64,000 bases of DNA from Halichondria panicea (lineage: Eukaryota > Porifera > Demospongiae > Suberitida > Halichondriidae). Every line of letters starts with the position of its first letter. Positions within the stretch are counted from its first letter, which is position 1. Location: positions 4,255,963 to 4,319,962 of the forward strand of contig NC_087382.1 in the NCBI RefSeq assembly GCF_963675165.1, read 5' to 3'. This document shows, piece after piece, positions 13,243 through 23,694 of the stretch. Made by a program: the position numbers and the translations under genes. The notes beneath the pieces are model-generated. The model worked only from the letters and a program-made list of their open reading frames with translations. It ran no database searches and was not told the origin of the DNA.

Positions 13243-13760
13243 TGTCCTCCTCAAGATCAATGGGGGGTCCTTAGGAGCTCTTTGTGTCTACGTACATGTA
13301 CAGAAATTCATAGAGTCTATACAGCTAGGCTTGTTCTGCACCGGGCCGCGCCTTTCGGACCCTCCTGAGACAGAGAGCAGTGCAGCCTCGACGTTATCAC
13401 GTGTGACACAACCAAGGCTATTTATTACGTCACCAAAATTCTTGGGATATAGTAGTCTCATGAATCAGCCGCCGTTCTTTTGGAACCACAAAAGGAACGG
13501 TTCCAAAAGAACGGCGGCTGATTCATGAGACTAGGGATATAGTATGATCTATGTAGTTTTAAATTCTCATGGATCTCTGTGTAGACTATTTGCTATATTG
13601 CCGATATAGGACTCTGTTGTGTTGTTGGGATAGAGCTGTGGTGTGATAGCTGTATTGTTGAAGCGGTTAACTGTTGTCAATAGGAATTCGACTTGAGATT
13701 CAGTTGTTACCAATGCATATCGCGCATAGTGCATTTGAACTGTTGGAACTATTTGTTGAG
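13243..13760. promoter_or_regulatory. Shared 5' region of head-to-head genes B and C
   Basis: There are 518 bp between the two start codons. The region must hold both promoters; no TATA box is obvious. It contains an 81-bp foldback element (13453-13533) near its middle, and TCACGTGTGAC and TTACGTCACC words near 13397-13433 that resemble E-box and CRE-like sites. The promoter role is inferred from gene positions. Confidence 0.5.
13453..13533. mobile_element. 81-bp foldback element between genes B and C
   Basis: Two perfect 35-bp arms (13453-13487 and 13499-13533) start TAGTCTCATGAATCAGCC and are separated by 11 bp. GGGATATAG flanks both sides (13444-13452 and 13534-13542), a clean 9-bp target duplication. 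The perfect arms suggest a young insertion, or selection for the hairpin. Confidence 0.85.
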
Positions 13761-16137
13761 ATGAACCGATGCTGTACACTCGTATTACTGATTGCCTGCA
13801 TTCTCCTTTTCTGTGATGGTGTCATTGGTAAAAAGTTTACTGAAATCAGCCTCAATCAAATGTGCATTGTATTCTTTCTAGAAACCTGGAGTCTATTAGT
13901 ATGTAGCTAGATCTACTGCACAAGATTAAATTATTCCCCTCAGATTTTCTATTTCATTTTCCAGCAGGTAGTTTCATTGCTCCACCTGATAATGTTACTG
14001 TCTATTCTGGACAAATGGCGACGTTTACATGTAAGGTAAGTCGAAGTGGACAGATGGGACACTACTGGTTGATTACAGAGGAGCGTTTGCAACCAATTCA
14101 ACTTCAAAATTTCTATCAAGCCAGTACCTGGTTTCCTAGTGAAGGAGTTAATGGCCAAATTATATCCTCTATAGCTTTGCAGATGATTGGAATCTCAGAA
14201 ACTAACAACACATCAGTAGAGTGTATAGCTTATTATCTAAACCCTGAGTACATTCTCAGCGATCGGGTGTATCTAAGAGTACAAGGTATGTACACGGTAT
14301 ATATAAATAGCTTGGAAATTCCATAATATATAGATCAATGGTTTCACATGTCTCTCATGTATAGGAATTCTCGATGCTCCAAGTAATCTGGCCAGCTCTG
14401 CAATGAATGACTCAGTGTTGATAACCTGGACTCCTCCCTCTACTCTGCCGGGTACTACCATGAGCTTCAGAGTCAACGCGTCAGTGGGAGACCAATCAGA
14501 AATCTTTACTACCTCTCAACACAACTTCCTTATCGGCCTCTGTGATCTTGGTGTTAATAGCAGTTGTCACTCTAATTGTGAATTGAGTGTGTCTGTGAGA
14601 AGTATCAACCAAGTTGGTGAAGGAGAACCAGCATATACTACAATTTCTATTCAACTGTTCTCATGTGATGGAGCTGAGAATGGTATAAATGCCGTAAATA
14701 ATAAATTACAGGCAAAATTTCCCTTCCGTGTTATATTACACAGTCACGTATAATATAACCTCAAGGCATAATAATCTAGTGAGAGTCGTCGTGATATAAA
14801 ACATGAGAATCCTATCCTATAATTATGCATGCATGTTACTGTCATACATTCAGCATTTGTGATACATTTTAGTCAAAATTATTTACTCTTGTGTCTATGC
14901 ATACAGATAGACCAGAACCCCCTACAGACCTTGTAGCCAATGCTCTGGATGACTCTCTATCTGTGTCTTGGTCACGCCCCTCCTCCAGTCACCCCATTTC
15001 CCACTACAGTATGGATGTATGGGATACTCAGACAGAGTCCCTAATAGCCAATGAAATTGAAATTACTGATCTAAAATATACACTGGAGTACATGGCTGTG
15101 GGCATAGATACATGCAACAGAAGTTATGGGATTGCAATCAGTGTTTGTGCAGTGAATATTGCTGGAAAAGGCGTGGCTGTAAACACAACTTCGGCAATAC
15201 AACAAAACATGCAGTCGTGTCCTACTATTTCTGGTAATTTCCTTGTTTAGCGGTATATATTCCTTAACTTGCTTTGATATAGTTTGTATACAAGTTAGGT
15301 TTGTGTATGGAACGAATTTATACGCTTGCCCTGAGTGCGATTTATAGTTTATAATTATATACTTGATAGTTCAAAAAAGCTTTTAAGTACCGGTATGTAT
15401 TTGGTAGTTTGCAGTTGCATGCATGCAGTTGACAGTTGTAGTTCCGGTTAGGATAAGTGTATCTAGTAAGTGCGAACTATCCACTACGAGTCGTACTCAG
15501 GGTCAGTGTATTTAATTTAATGTACAAACAAGTCACTTTGGATTTCTCTTTTCAGTTGTAAGGACCGTCATGACTCCACAAACAGCTACCTCAGCTCATT
15601 TGCCACATCATTTGCCAAAAGGTTTGTTGTGTCTCATTGATAGGAGACCACACATGTGTGCTTACTCTTTGTTCTTGCCAATGGACTTATAGATCTGATC
15701 CCACACTACATAATAGCTCTGATAACAGCTGGTGCATTGATTGTAGTTGTGCTGATTCTGGGAGGTAGGTATATGCTTTTCACTTGACGTCTCTTACTAT
15801 TCAATTATGCCTTCAGTTGTTGCAATCATTGGAACATACACTTTGGTGAAAAGAAAAAACAAGATTTATGGTAAGGTTGAATTGTCTGTTTATCATAATT
15901 ATGAATTAACTTTGATTTATAGACAATTCAAAGCAATCCATTGAGACTGGAAAGAATCCATCATACGAAGATGCCTCTACATTAACAAAGAATCCATGTT
16001 ATGAAGAGCCGCCGCATCTGTATGAGTCAATTGACCAAGTTTACAACACATGCACTGATAATAAAGATGCAATTCTATCATACCCAAAAAACATAGATTT
16101 ACTATCAGTTGTATATCTCGCTCATGAGAATATATAG
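13761..16137 (+). CDS. Receptor-like gene C: signal - Ig - FN3 - FN3 - stalk - membrane span - tail with two NPxY motifs (478 aa)
   Basis: Eight exons, all internal introns phase 1: 13761-13827, 13968-14285, 14365-14682, 14907-15233, 15556-15621, 15693-15764, 15817-15870 and 15923-16137. The leader is MNRCCTLVLLIACILLFC. The Ig exon has TFTCKVS and VECIAYY cysteines. FN3-1 has VLITWTPPSTLPG and NQVGEGEP; FN3-2 has LSVSWSRPSSSHPISHYSM and NIAGKG. A short Thr-rich stalk precedes the helix IIALITAGALIVVVLILG. The tail contains KNPSYED and KNPCYEE (two NPxY sites, the PTB-domain docking or endocytosis type) and ends at TAG. It is the only complete plus-strand membrane-spanning receptor here, and its tail is unlike the YEEI tails. 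A broken copy of its last exon lies at about 35595-35740. The exon chain is certain to within splice choice; the role in adhesion or recognition is inferred. Confidence 0.88.
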
Positions 16138-17267
16138 CAAAACAAGGAGCACACAAAACAACACAACAGCCATCATGCAGTGGCACATTTTTTACTCCAT
16201 TTTTTTACTGGACGCTACAATAATACATCCTACATATACGACAATCTTGCAAAGATGATTAAAAGACTCAATGTTGTGCATTGTAATCTTTCATGTTTCC
16301 AATTCAACTCAAAGCATTGAAACAGAAAAGAATATTATCGTCTTCTATAACAACAAAGCAGAGCCAGCACGTTAATTTGTACGTCAATGTTGTGATGTTA
16401 TAACTCGTGTTCCCGACTTGTTTTGCAATTTATATATAGCAATCGCATATACACCCATCTTCATCTCAAAGCTGCTACATTTGGACTCAATGTTGTCATC
16501 TTAATTATGATTGTCTCCATTTACTTTTTCAAATCGTTGGCTGAAATTAAACGAAATCATGTATATACATATACCGTCAATAAAGAATTCATGAGAAGAG
16601 CAACAAAATTTTTCCGAAAAATCCCATTGTTGCATTCCTTTCCATGTAGTACACATCTCCTTTTATCTATCCCAGAAGCCATATATAATTATACCTCATC
16701 ACTATCTAAATTGTAAGATGCCCACATTTAGACACAGGATTCTGTGAGAAGCTTATATGTACTAGGCAACAATCATGGTGTAGCACTTGTCAGGTACAAT
16801 ATACTCACAACAGTGTCATAACCAGAAAGGCGAGTTATTGACAGCATGAATATAATACATGTATATAGGGGGTGTTGCCCACACAATTGTGGGTGGGAAG
16901 TGAAAATTAAATCATTCACTAACCTCGCCTCGTCCAGCCCAATTTTTGTTTAATAAAGTGTAAGGGGGACAACTCAGCCTAGTGAAGAAGCTATATAATT
17001 TATATCACTATCACTAGCTATTGATGCCAATATACTAATTTGAAGTTTTATGATCCCCAGTTACCCCCATGCCACTTAAGCAGCATTTTTTATACAATTC
17101 AATTATCAGCCAATCAATTACACTAATTACACCACATTTTTCTCAAACTTGTTTCGAAAAGAACGCCAGCTATAATATAATTTTTATGGCAGATTATAAT
17201 GAACATTGATTGAAAAGGTAAATCATAGAATACCTCATTTGGGCATCATTAATTGATCGATATAAGT
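16138..17267. other. 3' flank of gene C and intergenic, no gene seen
   Basis: AT-rich. An open frame at 16423-16716 has no splice context or recognisable domain, and may be part of the 3' UTR or chance. Confidence 0.4.
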
Positions 17268-17418
17268 CATAAAAGAGTCACCAAAGTTCTCTCCAGGGAA
17301 TCATGGCCGCACTTTCCCCAACGATTTCTGAAAGAGGGAAGAGAGAAAGAATGCAGAGCCATCAGTACATTGATTTACAAAGCAATAGTAATTAGATACA
17401 GGTAGGTTGAAGATCATA

Positions 17419-18052
17419 CAGCTGTTTGCATAGACCTTGCAAAAATAATCAGCTCACTGCATTACCACAAAACCACAACATCATCATACAATGTTGCTAT
17501 GCAAACAACATGCAGTCCTGAGCAATGATGGGTTCTAGAAGTGATGGGTTCTAGAAGTTGTATATCGGGTACTCCTTGAAAAGTACCTGCTATAAGGTGG
17601 TATCAAGCTTTTATCTACTCTTGGTGGTATGGAAACTCACATAATTATGGTGAGGTTTGAAGAAGTTTCAGGCTGAAGTACGAAGTACCTTAAACACAAA
17701 CAGATCACAAAATATTGTTTGGTGCTTATCTAGTAGAAAAATATGTTCGGACTTGATAGTCAAAACCGGTATACCGCAGTGAGCAAGTTAGTAGGTTCTT
17801 TAGTGGAACAATTTTTCGTACAGCACAAGTCTCAGTGTAAGGCGTTGGTAAACCATTCTCTACTTAAATCCTCCCGGCTCTATGAGTCTCCATAGTCTAT
17901 TCTAGAAGACATGCACCATTGGTCACTTTTTATTTAGTCATGTGATGCGAATGTACCCAATACTATTATTTTGTTTGCATAGCAACATTGTATGGTGGTT
18001 TTATGGTAAGCAGTGAATGATTAATATTTTGCAAGGTCTATGCAAACAGCTG
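17419..18052. mobile_element. 634-bp TA-flanked MITE, copy 1
   Basis: The ends CAGCTGTTTGCATAGACC and their inverse form long terminal inverted repeats. TA is on both sides, as for Tc1/mariner-type insertions. The interior matches the element at 56965-57604 in reverse orientation. No transposase frame. Confidence 0.75.
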
Positions 18053-18053
18053 T

Positions 18054-18171
18054 AACGTTGAAATGAGCACACACAATAACAAGCCTCTAAACCACAAAGC
18101 TGTCCTCTACAGGATATAGACACAGCTTTGTGGTTTAGTGGCTTGTTAATTGTGAGTACTTCATTTCAACA
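18054..18171. repeat. Hairpin-forming inverted repeat
   Basis: Arms of about 32 bp (18072-18103 and 18122-18154; CTAAACCACAAAGCTGT and its inverse) differ by one mismatch and one gap. Weaker pairing extends outwards through GTTGAAATGA. It abuts the MITE that ends at 18052. Confidence 0.6.
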
Positions 18172-20293
18172 TTCAACTTTGAATGTACATGTGCATGTAC
18201 TTGAATGTATTCGAAGAAAACAGTCAAACGGCACATCTGTAAACTTTAAAATTGTCTATTGCACGAACATTCCTTTGTATAGCTATATTATTATCCTGAC
18301 CTTAACTTATTGACAAAGAATATGTTCTCCTTCCAGACGGCCTTCATTTCGGGAGTAGCTTGTTTGGTGTTGTAGTAGGCCACCAGTGCATTCTGTACAG
18401 GAAGGTACATGTGTCAGTTTGAACAGTATTAGTTAGCGATGGGTTTGCTATGAGATCCACCCCATGAAGTAACTGTGTACAGTTATAGTTCATATATGTG
18501 TGGTAGAGTATGCTTGAGAGATTATTAAGAGGCTATCATAACAATGTACAATGAATACAGGCATTACGTTACCTCAGTGCAATATTGGCGTGTTAATCTA
18601 ATTAGTGGATTTGCATTGTCATTTGCAATACACTTACAATAGCGCACACAGCCAATGCATGTCTTATATATACACAGGGGAATTACAAACATTGCCTATA
18701 TACAACAAAAGTGTTAGCAGGTGGTGTCGAGTACGTGGTATAATTAACAATGGATTCAGATAGCAAGAGTACCCTTTAAGTGGAGTGATTAATGCATATC
18801 GTAAATCCAATTAAAGGTGCTCCACTGTACAAACAACCATCACAAAACTGTGTCATGCATGCATACTATAATTATTACATGCTTAAATACAGTTTATAAA
18901 GTACAAGCTAGTGCATACATTCCACCATTGAGTGCATATAGATGAACTAGCACTATGAATATTGAATGTATGTTCTCTGTACACAACTAGGTATCCAGTA
19001 GCAACAAGTTCCACCCACCATTTCGTCCACTATCTCCTGAGTGAGGTATTGCTCCCACTGGGTTGAGTAGCTCAGCTTCATTGGGGACACCTGCAGGCAC
19101 ATGGGTACAACACATGCAGTCATGTCATGATAATGATAATGAAAGTGCGCATGACTATTCAATTTATGCATCATAATTATTTTATATAAACAAATTACGA
19201 ATACATGTCCTATGATGACCTATTTATAATTATGTATTCATAATTAGGGTGAGGGGGCGGGTTGAAAATTTACATAATATCTATAAGCTAATTATGCTAA
19301 TGGTGGGTCTTAATGACCATGTCCATGTATGTACACAATCATGTATATACGTAGCTGATACATTATACGCTTTGTCTTCATTGTACGTATTTGACTTTTG
19401 ACTCAAACTAATGCGAGAATTATGATCGATAGAAGTGAGTTGTTTGCTTACAAGAACGCTTTAAACCAATCTCAATTATGGGTATTATAATATTCTCCGT
19501 AAGTAAGGATAATAACAAGTTCTACGCAAAAACAAAAAGCTGGCTTTAACCTACCCTCTCAATTTAATATGCATAATAATGATTCGCCCGGGCCCCTGGA
19601 CCATAGCACCAAGAACATCTCAAACAAGGACACCTCTCCCTCTCTCTTACCACAGGACCTGCACAGATCAGAGACAGTGGGTGGAGAGACAGACTCACTA
19701 TAGTATGAACAGTTAATACAAAGATGCAACTGTATACACTGTACATTATTTTATCGAATCAATGTACATAATAATATTATGTAGATACTCACTTGCATCA
19801 TAATGAAAGTCATCAGTCATACTACCTTATTTTGCAAAATATGATAACTGATATAATTATTAATAATTCAATACATGCGATATAATACTTGGGCAGCAGG
19901 TTATAGTTACAAAAATGACATATTATCACTACAGTTAGGTTAAGACGACTCTCACCAACAACATACACACTCACACACCCTTGTTTAACAATCACCCTTA
20001 CACACCCTCCACACTTCACACCCTCACTAACAACCATCCACACACCCTCCACATCCTCACACCCTCACCTTGGCTCAACATCTGTTCCTGGATCTGGGAA
20101 GCAAAATATATTAGGTAAAGATCATCCCAATAAAAAAATTAAAAGGTAGAAGTAAGATCAATGCTGCGGTAAGGGTCATTATTCACAAAAGTGTAAATTG
20201 CATTAAATGGCCTGGCTCCCCAGGTACGTGCTTACTTCTTTTTATCTCTTTGCAATCTCCTCAGAATCGCTGAGATCACATCGGCACGAAAGC

Positions 20294-20790
20294 ACTTTAT
20301 CAAATGCGGTCATGTAACTGTACTAAAATAACTTTGATTATATCACAGTAAGTAAGTGTGCAATAAATTGTTATTGTACAATTTTTCTGGTAATGCTTCA
20401 TCATCATGCATCATCTAGCCTCGAGACTAGGCCAATTAAAATACGTATTTTAATCGGCCTGGTCTCGAGGCCATGCATCATCCAGCCATCTCAAAAAGCT
20501 AGCTTGACAAGTTTTACAGCTTCATGATCAGCAATATTTTTTATAACACACATAGCTAGCTATGCTAGCACATGGTGCACTCGATAATGCTCTCAGTTGA
20601 GTAATGCATTTGCTATACGCTCTACGTACCTCGACATCCCATAGCTGCATGTACACGTTAAAACATGCACTTATAAGCTTAAAGCTATATATATATATAA
20701 TATAATATATAATTGCAGAATACTTCCAGATCTGTAAGCCGAGAGAAAGGTGCATGCATGATTGCTTGCGGACGTAGATGCGTCATTATA
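20294..20790. other. Flank shared with the 54-kb region, with micro-foldback element
   Basis: No coding exon. 20416-20471 is a micro-foldback element listed separately. The stretch around 20570-20625 (GTGCACTCGATAATGCTCTC) recurs at about 54748-54800, also between MPND-like fragments and a receptor-tail remnant, so the two regions are old paralogous segments. Confidence 0.45.
20416..20471. mobile_element. 56-bp micro-foldback element with target duplication
   Basis: The TAGCCTCGAGACTAGGCC arm, the palindrome AATTAAAATACGTATTTTAA, then GGCCTGGTCTCGAGGC. ATGCATCATC flanks both sides (20406-20415 and 20473-20482). Its centre is nearly identical to the element at 7771-7830. Confidence 0.75.
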
Positions 20791-20990
20791 GATCTCATGC
20801 ACTGATTCCATAGGCTCCATTTTCTTCAACTCCACGTCATGTTGAAATGCTAATATTTTTGATTGGTGCTTCTTCATTTTCAAGAGTACTATCAATGCAT
20901 GCATGCAATTGCTGACAAGAGTGAGGAGAAAATCAGTGAAATTTTTTTGGCATAAATAGTAGAGTGATGAACTTATTGCAGTATAGCAGG
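20791..20990 (-). pseudogene. Remnant of a receptor membrane/tail exon (F-like)
   Basis: The reverse strand reads VLLKMKKHQSKILAFQHDVE, close to the tail exon of gene F (VLLKMKKYRSKTLTFQHDVE), then shifts frame after the ELK codons and loses the YEEI end. No upstream exons found. Confidence 0.55.
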
Positions 20991-21713
20991 AATTGTACTC
21001 CGTATTCAAAACCATGCATGTGCATGTATTAGTGCGCATGATACATGCATACATGCACAGTCTATACATACAATAGTACATGCAGGTGTCACTGACGATA
21101 CCGTAAACAAAATTTGGCAGGTATTATAATTATTTGGCGAATGAGCCATGCATTTGAACCGACTTGGCGTTTTTTACTTTGGCACCTCAGGTGTGGCTAC
21201 TACAGCAATGACGTTGTGCATGTACACTGGAAAACTTTAATTTGATAAAATTTGCCCAAATCGCCAAATTAAATGATCGGAACGCGTTATCCGAAAGCAG
21301 GTTTTAATTAAGACCTTTCCTATCCTCTTCTGGTTCACAGTGCATGGTAGTAGTTTGCTATTACTTGTGCATGCATAATTATATTAATTATATAGTTGCA
21401 ATAACTGAATTCCTGCTAGTTTATATCACTCTATATAATTATATAGAAGCATGCCATGCAGTTAAATTCAGCAATGCTTTGTGTCGAAATAATTATGTCA
21501 TAATTTCAAAAGTATACAACTAAACTGAATGAATGAAAGTATAGCAAAATATAGTTATGATTACAGCAATGCAATGAAGAGTGAGGTAGCGAACATGCGC
21601 TTTATGTTTTTTAGTTGAAAAATTGAATGTGATGTAGCTATTTACTGCATAAACAGTTTTCTTGATTCTTGAATTATATACAAGTGCATGCATGTGCTTC
21701 ATTCTATGCACTT

Positions 21714-23539
21714 TCAAGACTTTTGTTGGGTATCAACAATTTCTTCATAGATGTGCTGTTCTTCCTCGGAATTGCAATGATATGCATCATTTCTCATTGA
21801 TAAACTTACGCCATACGCTCCATTTTCTTTCAGAGTCGGATAAGAAATTATCGTTTTTGATCGTTGCTTCTTCAGTATTAAAAAGAGTACTATGATTAAT
21901 GCAACTGACGCTCCTGCATGCAACAGATGTATTGTCATGTTCTGAATCAGTATAATTACGTATATATACATACCCAATGTTAAAGTTATTACAGCAGGAG
22001 TTGTAGCAGCAATCGTAATTAAAACATTGGAAGCTGCATGGGTATAGACAAACTTAGAATAACTGTTACTATGATGCTGCCACATATACATGTATATATA
22101 TAATTATATCAGTATACCGGATGGGGTATGTCCGATTGTCACAGTAGTGATACGATCCTCATTCACTGCACACAGAATGCATAGCGAAAATTATCATGAA
22201 TATGTAATTGGCATATATACCGGTATACCTGTTGGTGAGCAAATTTGTGTCGATGGTATCATTTTTGTTATCCTTGCAAAATCACCTTCCACCTGTGCCA
22301 TGTCCACTCCAGCAACATGTACTTCAACAAGGTAATCTTCATTACATCGATTAATGCCAATGGCAGAAAAAGAGAAGTTGTAGGTGGTATCAACAGTGCA
22401 ATTGAGCATGAACTGTGTGAGTGTGCTAAGGGGATGCAGAGACGTACTAACATTAAGTGATATCTTGTAACACACGATAACATCAGGAGAATTCAGGAGG
22501 AGAGGAGACTGCCATGAGAGTATTAGGGATGTCTCCTCAACAACAGTATACGTATTTACATCAGTTGGAGGGCCAAGTCGATTGATTGCTGTATTGAAAG
22601 AGTATATACACAATTAACGCTTCATCATGAGCAAAATCAACTAATTCGCTTAAAAAGTATATGCCATAAATATGATCACGTATATATATGCAGTCACATG
22701 CATGCACACCTTGGCTGCAATTCTTTGATTGAGACTGTGGAATCATGGCTTGTACAAATGATGGTTCACCTTCACCTGCTCCATTCACGCCATAAACTGT
22801 TATATTGACAGTGTGATCAGAAATGCAGCGATCAATATTTAGGAAAGAGTAAGAGAATGATATTTGAGTTTCAGCTGTTGTGAACAACCTGTAATTACTA
22901 CCCATGGAAACATTGATAGCAAACTCTAACTCTGTCTCAGGCAGAGTGTAGGGTTGGTTCCATGAAAGGTTGACATAATTGTCATCGTAATTGACAAGTA
23001 CACTAGTTGGTTCTGCAACTGTTCCTATATATTATTATTGGGAAATAATTATGATGAAAGGTGCACAACTATTATTACTGCAGTTTACCTTGCACAATAA
23101 TTATGGCATTGCTTTCTTCGTTATTAGGAGGATTCAATAGCCAACAAGTTACAACAGAGTTGTTTGTAGCAGCAGACGCCTCAACTGATAGTGTATATAT
23201 CCAATCATTAACAATGACGGCTCGATATGGATATTCCGTTTCCCTTTGAGCAAAAGAACCATTTAGTCTCCAAAATTTTTCCCCGCAAGAAGCGACACAG
23301 CCGAACATTAATCTCTCCCCAACATATCCAGTTACATTTTGCGGATGTGAAATGATACCTGCACAGCAAAATAATAAAGGTATATTCATAGTCTTAACTA
23401 CTCAATCGTGTTGTTCCTAAGGTATAAAAGTGTAGTCCATGCACAGCGTGAGTTACATGCACTCACATGATCCAAAAGCAGCTCCAAACACAGTTGCTAT
23501 CCAAAAAAGCTGAGCTGCCAAATTTCTTACACAATTCAT
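21714..23539 (-). CDS. Receptor-like gene D: signal - Ig - FN3 - FN3 - membrane span - YEEI tail (441 aa)
   Basis: Seven exons, all introns phase 1: 23467-23539 (MNCVRNLAAQLFWIATVFG), 23089-23358 (Ig-like; FGCVASCGEKFWRLNG and VVTCWLLN), 22710-23024 (FN3; NLSWNQPYTLPE, GAGEGEPSF), 22229-22588 (FN3; LGPPTDVN, LILSWQSP, LVEVHVAGV), 22118-22165 (short stalk), 21974-22033 and 21714-21913. The last two share the helix (ITIAATTPAVITLTLG plus SVALIIVLFLIL). The tail has KENGAYGVSLSMRNDAY and ends near EEQHIYEEIVDTQQKS. YEEI is the preferred docking site of Src-family SH2 domains when phosphorylated. It starts 155 bp from E1 in the opposite direction. Its 5' half is duplicated as the front of gene F. 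Probably a surface receptor that signals through a tyrosine kinase; ligand unknown. Confidence 0.88.
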
Positions 23540-23694
23540 TGTCAGGCTGCATGTATAGATCTTACTAATATTCATCATAATGAATGAATGCATGCATTTT
23601 ATAGCATACAACTGCACATGCACAATAAGGGGTGGGTCAACACAACACTTGCAAAGTTTGCACAATTTAAAACTGTATAGCTGGTACTGTGTGA
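23540..23694. promoter_or_regulatory. Bidirectional promoter region between D and E1
   Basis: Only 155 bp separate the start codons of D (minus) and E1 (plus), so both 5' UTRs and promoters must share this space. No clear TATA box. It contains an inverted TTCATCATAATGAATGAATG stretch and TGCATGCA. The copy at 42986-43133 is nearly identical. Confidence 0.6.

Larger units (their letters stand above)
17268..20293 (-). pseudogene. MPND-type gene fragments (copy beta), catalytic core deleted
   Basis: Same exon order as copy alpha: about 20236-20293 (ADVISAILRRLQRDKK), JAMM exon stub about 20068-20092, FEMFW block about 19595-19668, SPMKL exon 19015-19090 (open, VSPMKLSYSTQWEQYL), NALVAYY exon 18301-18392 (one base shorter than alpha, shifting its end) and a terminal block at about 17268-17322. 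In the JAMM exon only the first codons (EQMLSQ) remain, joined directly to the GTGAGGG of the donor. The HSHP core is gone, so this copy cannot encode an active protease. A TA-flanked MITE (17419-18052) separates its last two blocks. Confidence 0.6.

Noticed and set aside
16423..16716. 97-codon frame downstream of gene C as a separate gene
   Set aside because: No leader exon or splice partners with matching phase, and no family pattern. More likely 3' flank.
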